From Streptomyces sp. PKU-EA00015 (GTDB taxonomy: Bacteria > Actinomycetota > Actinomycetes > Streptomycetales > Streptomycetaceae), in assembly GCF_013387495.1 (NCBI RefSeq), contig NZ_JABZEE010000010.1:231344-295343 (forward strand): a DNA stretch of 64,000 bases. Reading direction: 5' to 3'. Below are positions 1 to 9,151 of the stretch, piece after piece. The notes below the pieces were generated by a model. The model had not been told where the DNA came from, ran no database searches, and saw nothing but the letters and a program-made list of their open reading frames with translations. Position 1 is the stretch's first letter. Each line of letters begins with the position of its first letter. The position numbers were made by a program, and so were the translations under genes.

Positions 1-1136
1 ACGTCGTGGCCCGCATCGAGGGCACCGATCCCTCCGCCGACGCACTTCTCGTCCACGGCCATCTCGACGTCGTCCCCGCCGAGTCCGCGGACTGGACCGT
101 CCACCCCTTCTCCGGCGAGGTGCGCGACGGGGTGGTGTGGGGCCGCGGCGCGGTCGACATGAAGAACATGGACGCGATGGTCCTCGCCGTCGTACGGGCC
201 TGGGCGCGGCACGGCATCCGGCCCCGGCGCGACATCGTGATCGCCTACACCGCCGACGAGGAGGCCAGCGCGATCGACGGCTCCGGCTATCTCGCCGACA
301 GCCACCCCGGCCTCTTCGAGGGCTGTACGGAGGGGATCAGCGAGTCCGGAGCCTTCTCCTTCCACGCGGTCCCCGGCATGACGCTCTACCCCATCGCGGC
401 CGGTGAACGCGGCACGGCCTGGCTGAAGCTCACCGCGCGCGGCACGGCGGGCCACGGCTCAAAAGTGAACCGGGCCAACGCGGTGACCAGGCTCGCCGCC
501 GCCATCGCCCGGATCGGCGATCACGAGTGGCCGGTGCGGCTCACCCCCACCGTACGGGCGGCCCTCGCCGAACTCGCCGTGCTGCACGGCATCGACACCG
601 ATGTGCACGCGCCCGGCTTCGACGCCGACGCGCTCATCGCCAAGCTCGGTCCCGCCGCGGCCCTGGTCGAACCGACCGTGCGCAACAGCGCCAACCCGAC
701 GATGCTGGCAGCCGGATACAAGATCAATGTGATTCCCGGTCAGGCCACCGCGTACGTGGACGGCCGGATGCTGCCCGGTGCCGAGGACGAGTTCACCGCG
801 ACCATGGACCGGCTGACCGGACCGGACGTGGACTGGGAGTTCCACCACCGCGAGGTACCGCTCCAGGCGCCCGTCGACTCCCCGACGTTCGCCCGACTGC
901 GCGCCGCCGTCGAGCGGTTCGACCCGGACGGCCGCACCGTGCCGTACTGCATGCCGGGCGGCACCGACGCCAAGCAGTTCTCCCGGCTCGGCATCACCGG
1001 CTACGGCTTCTCCCCGCTGAAGCTGCCACCCGGCTTCGACTACGCGGCCATGTTCCACGGTGTCGACGAACGCGTTCCCGTGGAAGCCCTCCACTTCGGC
1101 GTCCACGTGCTCGATCACTACCTGCGAAGCGCCTAG
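1..1136 (+). CDS. M20-family metallopeptidase/amidohydrolase, 5'-partial
   Basis: Zinc-dependent exopeptidase or deacylase of the M20/ArgE/DapE/carboxypeptidase G2 group; substrate not deducible. The gene begins upstream of the window, because the frame is open to the first base and the visible protein starts in the middle of the N-terminal catalytic domain. The metal-binding HGHLD motif, the WGRGAVDMK segment with the bridging aspartate and the DEE general-base segment appear in order, and a late metal-ligand histidine lies in FHGVDERV near the end. The central lid domain lies between these motifs. The stop is 14 bp before the next peptidase, so the two are probably co-transcribed. Confidence 0.85.
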   Translation, partial: VVARIEGTDPSADALLVHGHLDVVPAESADWTVHPFSGEVRDGVVWGRGAVDMKNMDAMVLAVVRAWARHGIRPRRDIVIAYTADEEASAIDGSGYLADSHPGLFEGCTEGISESGAFSFHAVPGMTLYPIAAGERGTAWLKLTARGTAGHGSKVNRANAVTRLAAAIARIGDHEWPVRLTPTVRAALAELAVLHGIDTDVHAPGFDADALIAKLGPAAALVEPTVRNSANPTMLAAGYKINVIPGQATAYVDGRMLPGAEDEFTATMDRLTGPDVDWEFHHREVPLQAPVDSPTFARLRAAVERFDPDGRTVPYCMPGGTDAKQFSRLGITGYGFSPLKLPPGFDYAAMFHGVDERVPVEALHFGVHVLDHYLRSA

Positions 1137-1149
1137 AGAGAAGCGGCAC

Positions 1150-3147
1150 ATGGTACCCACCGGGCCCTACGGAACCTGGCCCTCGCCGATCGGCGCCGCC
1201 CTCGCCGCCTCGCACGACGGGCAGCCGGACCACCTCGGCATCGTCGGCGACGAGGTGTGGTGGACCGCGCCACGCCCGGCCGAGGGCGGCAGGCGCACGC
1301 TGATGCGCCGGCGCCCCGACGGCCACGAGGATGCGGTGCTGCCCGCACCCTGGAACGTGCGCAGCCGGGTCATGGAGTACGGCGGCCTGCCCTGGGCCGG
1401 GACCGGGCGGGCCGACGGCGGTCCGCTGATCGTCTTCGTCCACTTCCCGGACCAGCGGTTGTACGCGTACGAGCCGGACCTGCCCGGCGCGCGGCCCCGT
1501 CCGCTCACCCCCACCGCGTCCGTCGGCGGCGGACTGCGGTGGGCCGACCCGCGGTTGCGGATCGAGCAGGGCGAGGTCTGGTGCGTCCTGGAGGAGTTCA
1601 CCGGCGAGGCGCCCACCGATGTACGCCGCGTGATCGCCGCCGTGCCGCTCGACGGCTCGGCCGCCGACGACCGCGGCGCCGTCCGCGAACTCAGCGACGA
1701 CCGGCACCGCTTCGTCACCGGCCCCAAGGTGTCGCCCGACGGCCGGCACGCCGCCTGGATCGCCTGGGACCATCCGCGGATGCCGTGGGACGCCACGGTC
1801 GTGATGCTCGGCGAGGTGACCGAAGGCGGACCGTTCACGCAGGTGCGCACGGTCGTCGGCGAGGCGGACGAGTCGGTCTGCCAGGTCGACTGGGCCCCGG
1901 ACGGCTCCCTGCTGTTCGTCTCCGACCGTGCCAACTGGTGGGAGCTGCGCCGCATCCGCCCGGCGGGCGCCGCCCCCGGCCACGCCGCCGCCCTGTGCCC
2001 GGGGCGGGGCGAGGAGTTCGGCGGGCCGCTGTGGAAGATCGGCTCGCAGTGGTTCCATCCGCTCGACAACGGGCTGGTCGCCGTCGTCCACGGCAGGGGC
2101 ACCACCGCGCTCGGGATACTGGATCCGGAGACCGGTGAGCTCGTCGACGCCGCGGGCCCGTGGAGCGAATGGGCCGCCACGCTCGCCGTCTGCGGCGACC
2201 GGGTGATCGGCGTCGCCGCCAGTCCGCGCAGCGCGTACGAGATCGTCGAGCTCGACACCCGTACCGGCCGGACTCGTGTCATCGGCAGCGCCCACGACGA
2301 CCCGGTGGACCCCGCGTACTACCCCGAGCCGCAGATCCGCACCTTCACCGGCCCCGACAACCGGGAGATCCACGCCCACATCTACCCGCCGCACAGCCCG
2401 GACCGGGTCGCACCGGACGACGAGCTGCCGCCGTACGTGATCTGGGCGCACGGCGGCCCCACCGGCCGCGCCGCGCTCGTACTCGACCTGGAGATCGCCT
2501 ACTTCACCTCGCGCGGCATCGGTGTCGCGGAGGTCGACTACGGCGGCTCCACCGGCTACGGCCGTGCGTACCGGGAGCGGCTGCGCGAGCAGTGGGGCGT
2601 GGTGGACGTCGAGGACTGCGCGGCCGTCGCCGAGGCACTGGCCGACGAGGGCACGGCCGACCCGCGGCGGCTGGCGATCCGCGGCGGCAGCGCGGGCGGC
2701 TGGACGGCGGCCGCCTCGCTCGCCACCACGAGCGTGTACGCCTGCGGGACGATCATCTATCCCGTTCTGGACCTGCTCTCCTGGGCGAGCGGAGAGACGC
2801 ACGACTTCGAGTCCCAGTACCTCGAATCGCTCGTCGGTCCGCTCGCCGAGGTCCCCGGCCGCTACCGGGAACGGTCGCCGCTCACCCACGTGGACGGCAT
2901 CACCGCACCGTTCCTCCTGCTTCAGGGCCTGGACGACGTCATCTGCCCGCCCGCGCAGAGCGAACGGTTCCTGGCGCAGATGGCCGGACGCGGCGTCCCC
3001 CACGCGTACATCGCCTTCGAGGGCGAGGGCCACGGCTTCCGCAGGGTGGAGACGATGGTCCGCGCGCTGGAGGCCGAACTGTCCCTGTACACCCAGGTCT
3101 TCGGCATCACCCGGTCCGACATCCCCGCGCTGGAGTTCAGGAAGTGA
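1150..3147 (+). CDS. S9-family (prolyl oligopeptidase-type) serine peptidase
   Basis: Cytoplasmic dipeptidyl/acylaminoacyl-type peptidase of about 665 residues with no signal peptide. The N-terminal two thirds is the repeat-rich beta-propeller (for example the VDWAPDGSLLFVSD blade). The C-terminal third is an alpha/beta hydrolase with nucleophile serine in RGGSAGGW, aspartate in QGLDDVICPP and histidine in EGEGHGF. I chose the ATG preceded by AGAGAAG. A longer upstream reading would overlap the M20 gene and lacks family similarity. The stop overlaps the GTG of the next gene (GTGA), so translation is likely coupled. The three linked peptidase genes suggest a peptide or cell-wall peptide scavenging unit. 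Confidence 0.88.
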   Translation: MVPTGPYGTWPSPIGAALAASHDGQPDHLGIVGDEVWWTAPRPAEGGRRTLMRRRPDGHEDAVLPAPWNVRSRVMEYGGLPWAGTGRADGGPLIVFVHFPDQRLYAYEPDLPGARPRPLTPTASVGGGLRWADPRLRIEQGEVWCVLEEFTGEAPTDVRRVIAAVPLDGSAADDRGAVRELSDDRHRFVTGPKVSPDGRHAAWIAWDHPRMPWDATVVMLGEVTEGGPFTQVRTVVGEADESVCQVDWAPDGSLLFVSDRANWWELRRIRPAGAAPGHAAALCPGRGEEFGGPLWKIGSQWFHPLDNGLVAVVHGRGTTALGILDPETGELVDAAGPWSEWAATLAVCGDRVIGVAASPRSAYEIVELDTRTGRTRVIGSAHDDPVDPAYYPEPQIRTFTGPDNREIHAHIYPPHSPDRVAPDDELPPYVIWAHGGPTGRAALVLDLEIAYFTSRGIGVAEVDYGGSTGYGRAYRERLREQWGVVDVEDCAAVAEALADEGTADPRRLAIRGGSAGGWTAAASLATTSVYACGTIIYPVLDLLSWASGETHDFESQYLESLVGPLAEVPGRYRERSPLTHVDGITAPFLLLQGLDDVICPPAQSERFLAQMAGRGVPHAYIAFEGEGHGFRRVETMVRALEAELSLYTQVFGITRSDIPALEFRK

Positions 3148-4079
3148 CGAGTGAACCGCTCGGCCGGCCCGCCCGGCTGAGGCCGGGCGCCAGGGTCGCC
3201 GTCGTCGCGCCCAGCGGTCCCGTGCCGGACGATCGCCTCGACGCGGGCCTCGGCATCCTGCGCGACTGGGGCCTCGACCCCGTCGTGATGCCCCATGTCC
3301 GCGACAAGCACCCTCGGTTGGGGTACCTGGCCGGCGACGACGAGGCCCGCGCCCGGGATCTGACCGAGGCGTGGTGCGATCCGTCCGTCTCCGCGGTGAT
3401 CTGCGCCCGCGGCGGCTACGGTGTCCAGCGCATGGTGGATCTGGCCGACTGGACGGCGATGCGGGCGGCGGGCCCCAAGGTTTTCGTCGGCTACAGCGAC
3501 GTGACCGCGCTGCACGAGGCGTTCGCCGTACGGATGGGGCTCGCGACGCTGCACGGGCCGATGGTGGGCGCGGTCACGTTCCTGAAGGACGCGCGCACCC
3601 AGGAGTCGCTGCGGGCCACCCTGTTCGAGCCGGAGTCGGTGCGCACCGTCGAGGCCCTGCCGCAGGCCCGCACGATGGCGCCGGGGCGGGCGGGCGGTGT
3701 CACCCTAGGAGGCTGCCTCGCCCTGCTGGCCGCCGATGTCGGCACTCCGCACGCCCGGCCGTCCGCCCGCGGCGGGCTCCTGCTGCTGGAGGACGTGGGG
3801 GAGGAGGACTACCGCATCGACCGCATACTCACCCAACTGCTGCGTTCCGGATGGCTGTCGGGCGTCGGCGGTGTGCTGCTGGGGTCGTGGGCCGAGTGCG
3901 GGCCGTACGAACAGGTGCGGGCGGTGCTGCTCGACCGGCTGGGAGGACTCGGCGTACCGGTGGTGGAGGAGTTCGGCTTCGGACACGGCGAGACGGCGCT
4001 GACGATGCCGCTCGGCGTACCGGCCACGCTGGACGCGGATGCCCGGACACTCACGCTGGAGGTACCGGCGCTGCTCTGA
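3144..4079 (+). CDS. LD-carboxypeptidase-like S66 peptidase
   Basis: Serine peptidase of the S66 family (LdcA/MccF-like), 311 residues. Members cleave the L,D bond of murein tetrapeptides or inactivate peptidyl-nucleotide antibiotics. The nucleophile serine lies in VGYSDVTAL after the ICARGGYG strand, and the catalytic glutamate and histidine fit the LLLEDVGEEDYRIDR and GFGHGE segments. The GTG start overlaps the preceding stop by four bases. A LdcA function in peptidoglycan recycling and an MccF-like immunity role are both possible; sequence alone does not separate them. Confidence 0.85.
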   Translation: MTSEPLGRPARLRPGARVAVVAPSGPVPDDRLDAGLGILRDWGLDPVVMPHVRDKHPRLGYLAGDDEARARDLTEAWCDPSVSAVICARGGYGVQRMVDLADWTAMRAAGPKVFVGYSDVTALHEAFAVRMGLATLHGPMVGAVTFLKDARTQESLRATLFEPESVRTVEALPQARTMAPGRAGGVTLGGCLALLAADVGTPHARPSARGGLLLLEDVGEEDYRIDRILTQLLRSGWLSGVGGVLLGSWAECGPYEQVRAVLLDRLGGLGVPVVEEFGFGHGETALTMPLGVPATLDADARTLTLEVPALL

Positions 4080-4246
4080 CTCGCGGTTCCGGTCGTGCGC
4101 CTCCGCTTCAGCTCGTTCTTTGTCTTCCGTCTCGCCGACGCCTTCATCACCGTACGCAGCTGATCCGTCAGGCATGGGCGCCCCGCCGCTGGTATGGACG
4201 GCCGAACCGCCGCCCATGGGCCCACGCCTGTCTGCACGACCTCTTG

Positions 4247-4271
4247 GCTTGTTCTTTATGGTCTGACCTCG
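4247..4271. repeat. 25-bp imperfect direct repeat, copy 1
   Basis: Shares 20 of 25 positions, including the invariant core ggtctgacctcg, with a second copy at 4831-4855 in the same orientation. The two copies bracket the DUF6069 gene. The rest of the 4080-4377 stretch shows no convincing gene. Confidence 0.6.
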
Positions 4272-4377
4272 CAGGGCCGGGACAGGGCTTGACCTCAAGT
4301 GCGGTTCGGGTTGGAGGCTTCTTCGTATGCCGCTGGCCGTAGGGCAGCGCAGCACTTCATACGTTGGAGGAAGTCCC

Positions 4378-4830
4378 ATGTCGAGCAGTGCCGTTCCAAA
4401 CTCCGGCCCCGCTGTGCCCACCGCACCCCCGGTCCGCCGTTCCGGCCTCAGCTGGTGGAAGGCGCTGGTCACCGGCGCGGTCGGCGCGGCCGTGGTCAAT
4501 CTGATCGTTCTTGCCGTCGCCAAGCTGGCCGGTGCCTCCCTCATCGTCGTCGACGGCGGCGAACAGCACCCGATCACGGTCGGGGGCGTCATCGGCGCCT
4601 CCGTCGTCCCGCTGGTCGTCGGGACGGGCGCTGCCCTCTTGATGGCCCTGTGGAAGCCGGTCTTCCTGCGGATCGCGCAGTACGTGGGCGGTGGGCTGGC
4701 ACTGTTGTCGGTCGCCGGCCCGCTGTCGTCCGGCGCCGACGGCGGCACCGTCGCAGCCCTGTCCCTCATGCACATCACCCTGGGCGTGGCGGTCGTCACT
4801 ACCCTGAAGCTCCACCGCCGCCACCATTGA
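4378..4830 (+). CDS. DUF6069-type four-helix membrane protein
   Basis: Predicted integral membrane protein of 150 residues, function unknown. A proline- and serine-rich cytoplasmic N-terminus of about 25 residues is followed by four hydrophobic segments, at roughly residues 27-50, 68-90, 97-115 and 120-142, and a short basic histidine tail (KLHRRHH). This matches the length and topology of actinobacterial DUF6069 proteins, a family recognition made from memory. The ATG is chosen for its strong GGAGGAAG ribosome site. The gene stands alone between two copies of a 25-bp direct repeat and next to a transposase relic, so it may have arrived as a small cassette. Confidence 0.7.
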   Translation: MSSSAVPNSGPAVPTAPPVRRSGLSWWKALVTGAVGAAVVNLIVLAVAKLAGASLIVVDGGEQHPITVGGVIGASVVPLVVGTGAALLMALWKPVFLRIAQYVGGGLALLSVAGPLSSGADGGTVAALSLMHITLGVAVVTTLKLHRRHH

Positions 4831-4855
4831 GCTTGTCTCTATTGGTCTGACCTCG
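4831..4855. repeat. 25-bp imperfect direct repeat, copy 2
   Basis: Second copy of the repeat at 4247-4271. It starts directly after the stop of the DUF6069 gene and ends about 100 bp before the transposase relic. Confidence 0.6.
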
Positions 4856-4954
4856 AACGATGCCCAGAACGTAATCACCCGTACGTGGATTGCGGGGACG
4901 TGAAACACGGCATCGACGCCGGGCGGCTGCGGCGGCCCTCGCCGCGCTGCCCCA

Positions 4955-5450
4955 AGGTTGATCCGGCTGGAGGTCGACCACCTGCCTGGCGGCGGAGACC
5001 CGATGCCGGTCTGGCTGTGGTCCTCGAAGACCGGCATGACCAGCGCCGACGTCGAGCTGTGCTGACAGGCGTTCCTTCGCAGATTCGACCTGGAAACACG
5101 CCTTCCGGGTGATCAGACAGACCCTCGGCTGGACCCGCCCGAAACTCCGCACCCCCGAGGCGGCAGACCGCTGGACGTGGCTGATCATCACCGCCCACAC
5201 CCAGCTCCGCCTGGCCCGTCCGCTGGCCGAGGACCTCCGCCGCCCCTGGGAGAAGCCCGCCGAGCCCGGTCGGCTCACGCCGGTCCGAGTCCGACGGGGT
5301 TCCGGAACCTCCGTGCTCACCTGCCATGCCCAGCCCGTGCACCGAAACCGAACCGGCCCGGCCCCGGCAGACCCCTCGGCTCGAAGAACCAGCGACCCGC
5401 CACCCGCTACGACGTCGGCAAAACCGTGAGACGCCCAGAGACAAGCTCAG
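4955..5450 (+). pseudogene. Transposase C-terminal relic (NF041680-like)
   Basis: Decayed 3' part of a transposase of a type common in Streptomyces. Recognisable segments read VIRLEVDHLPG, PVWLWSSKTGM, QAFLRRFDLE, RQTLGWTRPKLRTPEAADRW, WTWLIITAHTQLRLARPLAE and NLRAHLPCPARAPKP. They are not in one frame. An in-frame TGA at 5063 replaces an expected tryptophan, one extra base near 5095 shifts frame within the LEHAF segment, and one base is missing near 5297 before the FRNLR segment. The N-terminal part is absent. No intact terminal inverted repeats were found. It marks a past insertion and is surely inactive. Confidence 0.8.
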
Positions 5451-5956
5451 ACGCCGCGCGGACAGGTGCGCACAGGCACCGAGACGGTGGCGCAGGTACG
5501 GGTCTGAGGGATCACGAAGTTGCGACGATCCCCGACCACTATCCGCGCGAGCACTTACGCCTCGCGCAGCTCGTGCGGTGTCTGTGGTCCACTGACCACA
5601 CTTCTTGATCAACGTCTCTGGGCGTCACGTGGGAGGGTTGCCCGATCCACAGCCAAGATGTCCATGAACCCTGTATCACCGTGGACCGATGAGTTTGGCG
5701 CAGGTGGTTGGTCTTACCTGGTGACGATCGTCGACGTACGAGCGTCACGGAGTTGACCTTGACGAATGACGCCGACCTGCAACCTGCTGCAGCCGCCGAG
5801 TTGTTGCCCCAACGGCCGGTTCCGGTTGCCGCTTCTCTGCTGAATTCCTGTCAGGAAGTCGGCGCAGGGGCGTTGACGTGCATTTGACACGTATCACAGC
5901 ATGGGCGCGACCGTCTGCTTACTGGTCGGTATGGCGCCCTCGATGTGGAGGTCCTC
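5451..5956. other. Intergenic stretch without a recognised gene
   Basis: Short open frames occur, but none has a ribosome site with matching codon bias or a family resemblance. The distal part (about 5860-5950) should hold the promoter of the secreted hydrolase. A TTGACG and a TTGACAC hexamer lie near 5872 and 5883, without a clear -10 partner. Confidence 0.4.
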
Positions 5957-7741
5957 GTGTCACGTGCCCTGTCCGGAAGCCGCAAGCCTCTCGTATGGGC
6001 CGCGGGGACGGCGCTGCTCGCGCCCCTCGTGCTCGCATCCCCCGCCACGGCCGCCGCCGCTCCGGCGGGTCACTACACGGTCACCGCACTGAAGTTCACC
6101 GTCGAGGCGGGTGGCCGCACCTGCGTCGTCGACGCCGACCTCTACCGCCCCGAAGGCGTCGGCATCCACCGGACCGCCCCTGCCGTGCTCACCACCAACG
6201 GCTTCGGCGGCAGCAAGTCGGACGGAACGGCGGACACGGCCCGGGCGTTCGCCGCACGCGGCTACGTGGCCATGGCCTACTCCGGGCTCGGCTTCGGCGG
6301 ATCCGGCTGCCTCGTCTCCCTCGACGATCCGGAGATCGACGGCCGGGTGGCCTCCCGGCTGATCGACTTCCTCGCCGGCACGCGCCCCGCCGACGACGGC
6401 ACCACGATCGACTTCGTGACCAAGGACGGCAGCGGTGACCCGCGGCTGGGCATGATCGGCGGCTCGTACGGCGGCGCGATCCAGCTCGCCACCGCCGCCG
6501 TCGACCGCCGCGTGGACGCACTCGTCCCCCTGATCACCTGGAACGACCTCAACCGCTCGATCGATCCGAACAACGCCAGGGGCACGACCGTCCCCGGCGC
6601 CTTCAAGTGGCAGTGGGCCGACGGCTTCTGGCTCATCGGCGAGGGACAGCCGCTGACCAACCCCAGCCTCGACCCATCCCGCTTCAACTCGCTCGACTGC
6701 GTGCACTTCGTCGCCCAGGCCTGCGACACACTGCGCCTGCTCAACTCCGGCCGATATCCGGCCGACCGCGTCGACGACATGCGGAGCTTCGCCCGCAGCG
6801 TGTCACCCGTCTCCTACCTGTCCCGGGTCGAGGCCCCCACTCTGCTCGTCCAGGGCCAGGCCGACAGCCTGTTCACCCTCAACGAGGCGCAGGCCAGCTA
6901 CGAGACGCTCAGGGCCCAGGGCACCGAGACCAAGATGATCTGGCAGTCCTGGGGCCACAGCGGCGGCATGACGGACCCCGCGTCCGGCGAGCTCAACATC
7001 GGCGCGGGCAACCTGGAGACCAGCTACGTGGGGCGGCGCATCCTCGCCTGGTTCGACCGGTACCTGCACAGGAACGCGAACGCGGACACCGGGCCCGCCT
7101 TCGCCTACTACCGCGACTGGCAGAGCGGCTACGGCGAGGCGCGCGCCGTCCCCTCCCTGTCCCAGAAGCTCTACCTCTCCGGCGACGGCAAACTCGTCGA
7201 CACCCGCGCGAAGGTCGCCCGCGGCAGCCGCACCTACGCCAACTGGCTCGTGCCCACCAGCCACTCCGAGTCGTCCCTGTCCGGCATCGTCGGCCTGCCC
7301 GACCCCCAGCCGTACGACACTGCGGGTACCTGCCTGGGCTGGCGCAGCGAACCGCTGACGGCCCCCGTCGACGTGGTCGGCGCGCCCAGGGCCCGGCTCC
7401 AGGTGGTCTCGCCGAAGACCGAGCGCGTGCAGCACTCGAACGACGCGGCGGACAAGCTGGTGCTGTTCGCCAAGGTCTACGACATCGCCCCGAACGGCAC
7501 GAAGACCCTCGTCAACCGCCTGGTCGCGCCGGTCCGGGTGCCGGACGTGACCAGGCCCTTCACCGTCGACCTGCCGGGCATCGTGCACCGCTACGAGACG
7601 GGCCACCGGCTGGAGTTCGTGATCGCGGCGAGCGACACGGCGTACTTCGGCAACCGGGGCGTCAAGCCGGTGACGGTCATGAGCGCGCCCGAGGACGCGG
7701 GGGTGCTGGAACTGCCGGTGGTGCGGGGGAAGGTGTCCTGA
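5957..7741 (+). CDS. Secreted CocE/NonD-family serine hydrolase (X-Pro dipeptidyl-peptidase-like)
   Basis: Extracellular alpha/beta hydrolase of 594 residues. The GTG is preceded by GGAGG and gives a signal peptide with arginine/lysine n-region, hydrophobic core and ATA-type cleavage near residue 32. A GTG twelve bases earlier lies inside the ribosome site. The nucleophile is serine 170 in GGSYGG, followed by an acid in VQGQADSLF and histidine in SWGHSGG. A beta-rich C-terminal domain of about 200 residues matches the S15/CocE C-terminal fold. Substrates of relatives are X-Pro peptides or esters such as cocaine; here it is likely a secreted peptidase or esterase. It appears monocistronic. Confidence 0.85.
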   Translation: MSRALSGSRKPLVWAAGTALLAPLVLASPATAAAAPAGHYTVTALKFTVEAGGRTCVVDADLYRPEGVGIHRTAPAVLTTNGFGGSKSDGTADTARAFAARGYVAMAYSGLGFGGSGCLVSLDDPEIDGRVASRLIDFLAGTRPADDGTTIDFVTKDGSGDPRLGMIGGSYGGAIQLATAAVDRRVDALVPLITWNDLNRSIDPNNARGTTVPGAFKWQWADGFWLIGEGQPLTNPSLDPSRFNSLDCVHFVAQACDTLRLLNSGRYPADRVDDMRSFARSVSPVSYLSRVEAPTLLVQGQADSLFTLNEAQASYETLRAQGTETKMIWQSWGHSGGMTDPASGELNIGAGNLETSYVGRRILAWFDRYLHRNANADTGPAFAYYRDWQSGYGEARAVPSLSQKLYLSGDGKLVDTRAKVARGSRTYANWLVPTSHSESSLSGIVGLPDPQPYDTAGTCLGWRSEPLTAPVDVVGAPRARLQVVSPKTERVQHSNDAADKLVLFAKVYDIAPNGTKTLVNRLVAPVRVPDVTRPFTVDLPGIVHRYETGHRLEFVIAASDTAYFGNRGVKPVTVMSAPEDAGVLELPVVRGKVS

Positions 7742-7865
7742 CGGGGGCTTGGAGGGCGGGTGTGCGCCATGACTTGTACGGTGGACGAGACGCGGCACTG
7801 ATCAGACAGAGGGGGACGGCAGTGCTCAGGCACGACTACCGGTACGCACCGCGGGAAACCGACCG

Positions 7866-8285
7866 GTGATCAGGCTCGGCAAGAACGGCCTGGTGGCCGT
7901 CTCCCTGTTCTTCGTCGCCCTCTCCGGCTACACGGCCACCGAGGTCATCGAGCAGAGCGCACCACCTGTCACGCCGCCGTCGCCGTACGCCTCGCAGGAA
8001 CCGGCCGACTGCAGCCGGCCGGAGCTCGAACCCGTCCGCTGCCCCAACAGCGTTGGAGACGGCTGCCCGGACGCCGAGCCCTCACCCAGTGGCAGCGCCA
8101 CTTCGGCATGGCTGAGCAGACCGGGGGGCGGTAGCGAGTCGCACATGATCCCCGCACCTGGCAGCACAGTCGCCGGGGACAACGCGATCACGCCCGAGGC
8201 CGTGCCCGCGCCCACCGGGAGCTACCCCGATGCGACAGACGAAGTCCGCGATGTCGTCTGCGTCGAGGCCACGTACCCGGACTGA
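7866..8285 (+). CDS. Hypothetical membrane-anchored or secreted protein
   Basis: Unrecognised 139-residue protein. The basic start MIRLGKNG and a hydrophobic stretch (about residues 8-24) look like a signal or anchor. The rest is proline-, serine- and glycine-rich with four cysteines and a fifth near the end, typical of a low-complexity exported protein. Its GTG overlaps by four bases the stop of a 15-codon reading frame (GTG at 7821) that has its own GAGGGGGAC ribosome site. That arrangement could be a coupled leader peptide, or the true start may lie elsewhere. No function is proposed. Confidence 0.45.
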   Translation: MIRLGKNGLVAVSLFFVALSGYTATEVIEQSAPPVTPPSPYASQEPADCSRPELEPVRCPNSVGDGCPDAEPSPSGSATSAWLSRPGGGSESHMIPAPGSTVAGDNAITPEAVPAPTGSYPDATDEVRDVVCVEATYPD

Positions 8286-8499
8286 CCGCGACCCCGGTGC
8301 TGTGCGCAAGAAGCGGCGAGCAGCCCGCGCCTGCTCTCACGAAGCGAACTGCCTGGTGGGGAACATGCGAACGACAGGAAGCGCCTCTGAACGGCGAGAA
8401 CAAAGGTTGTTGAGACCCTTGTTCCCCGCCTTTGGCAGAGGCGCCGCCGAGGTGAGGGAGCGTATCGAGTCCTACTCGCCAGGGAGGCGGTAGCCGAGG

Positions 8500-8533
8500 G
8501 GTGGTCTCGCAGGCCGGGGCGTGCGAGACCACC
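8500..8533 (-). terminator. Terminator of the exporter operon
   Basis: Perfect 12-bp inverted repeat (GGTGGTCTCGCA and its complement) with a 10-base loop, seven bases beyond the stop of the last gene of the minus-strand operon. No T-tract, as is usual in Streptomyces. Confidence 0.7.
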
Positions 8534-8539
8534 ATCCGC

Positions 8540-9151
8540 TCATTTTCTCCTGCGGAGGAAGACCTGTCGTCGCCAAGGAGTCGCAGCGGTTGCGGTGATT
8601 CCGATGGCCAACGCGATGACGGCAACAGCCCAACTGACGGGGTCGGTGGCCGGCTTAGCCGTCCAATCCCACCAGTTGCGGGGATACCAGATCAAAGGGA
8701 AAGCCGAGGCCATGGGGATGACCCAGCCGAGTTGGTGCCCGAGCAGCCTGATGGACAGCAGGGCAAGGCCGAGCCAGATCAGTACGGAGCGGACGAAGAC
8801 GACTCCATGCTCCGGTCCGACGGCGAGTGCCTCGGTACCGAAGGAGAGAGTGCAGGCCGTGAGCGTCAGTCCAATGCAGTACGCGTTGCGGAGGCGGTGC
8901 ATGGTGCGTGCGCCGGTCTCCTCATGCGCCGACATCGCTCCGCCGAAGGCAGCCGTGAGGAAGACGGCTGACAGGAGCGGAAGCTCATGCCGGTAGGGCA
9001 CGCCTGTGGAGAGACTCGCGCTACCGATGGATGGGAGCGCGATGCGGGTGCCACCGAAGAACGCAGACAGGACGGCGACGACCGCAGTTCCGGCTAGGAT
9101 TGATCCGGCCCGGTGGACCCTTGCGTAGCGAAGCAGATCACTGCCGTACAT
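8540..9151 (-). CDS. ABC-exporter membrane subunit, small
   Basis: Polytopic membrane protein of about 203 residues with six or so hydrophobic segments separated by short charged loops and an arginine-rich C-terminus. No named family was recognised. The ATG chosen (MYGSDLLRYARV) overlaps the upstream permease gene by 14 bases. It is the last gene of an operon encoding a secreted peptide, an ATPase and a larger permease, so it is probably the second half of a heterodimeric ABC-2-type permease. The N-terminal MYGSDLLRYARVHRAG resembles the cytoplasmic lead-in of ABC-2 permeases. The substrate is unknown. Confidence 0.65.
   Translation of the reverse strand: MYGSDLLRYARVHRAGSILAGTAVVAVLSAFFGGTRIALPSIGSASLSTGVPYRHELPLLSAVFLTAAFGGAMSAHEETGARTMHRLRNAYCIGLTLTACTLSFGTEALAVGPEHGVVFVRSVLIWLGLALLSIRLLGHQLGWVIPMASAFPLIWYPRNWWDWTAKPATDPVSWAVAVIALAIGITATAATPWRRQVFLRRRK

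Noticed and set aside
994..3033. A 679-codon open frame on the minus strand opposite the S9 peptidase
   Set aside because: It is antisense to a well-supported gene and its translation is arginine/glycine/valine-rich without domain sense, as produced by strong third-position GC bias.
4955..5450. A complete insertion sequence with ends
   Set aside because: Only the 3' part of the transposase is recognisable and no inverted terminal repeats or target duplication were found around it.
5520..5756. A 78-codon plus-strand frame in the gap after the transposase relic
   Set aside because: No ribosome site, no family resemblance and unusual codon use.
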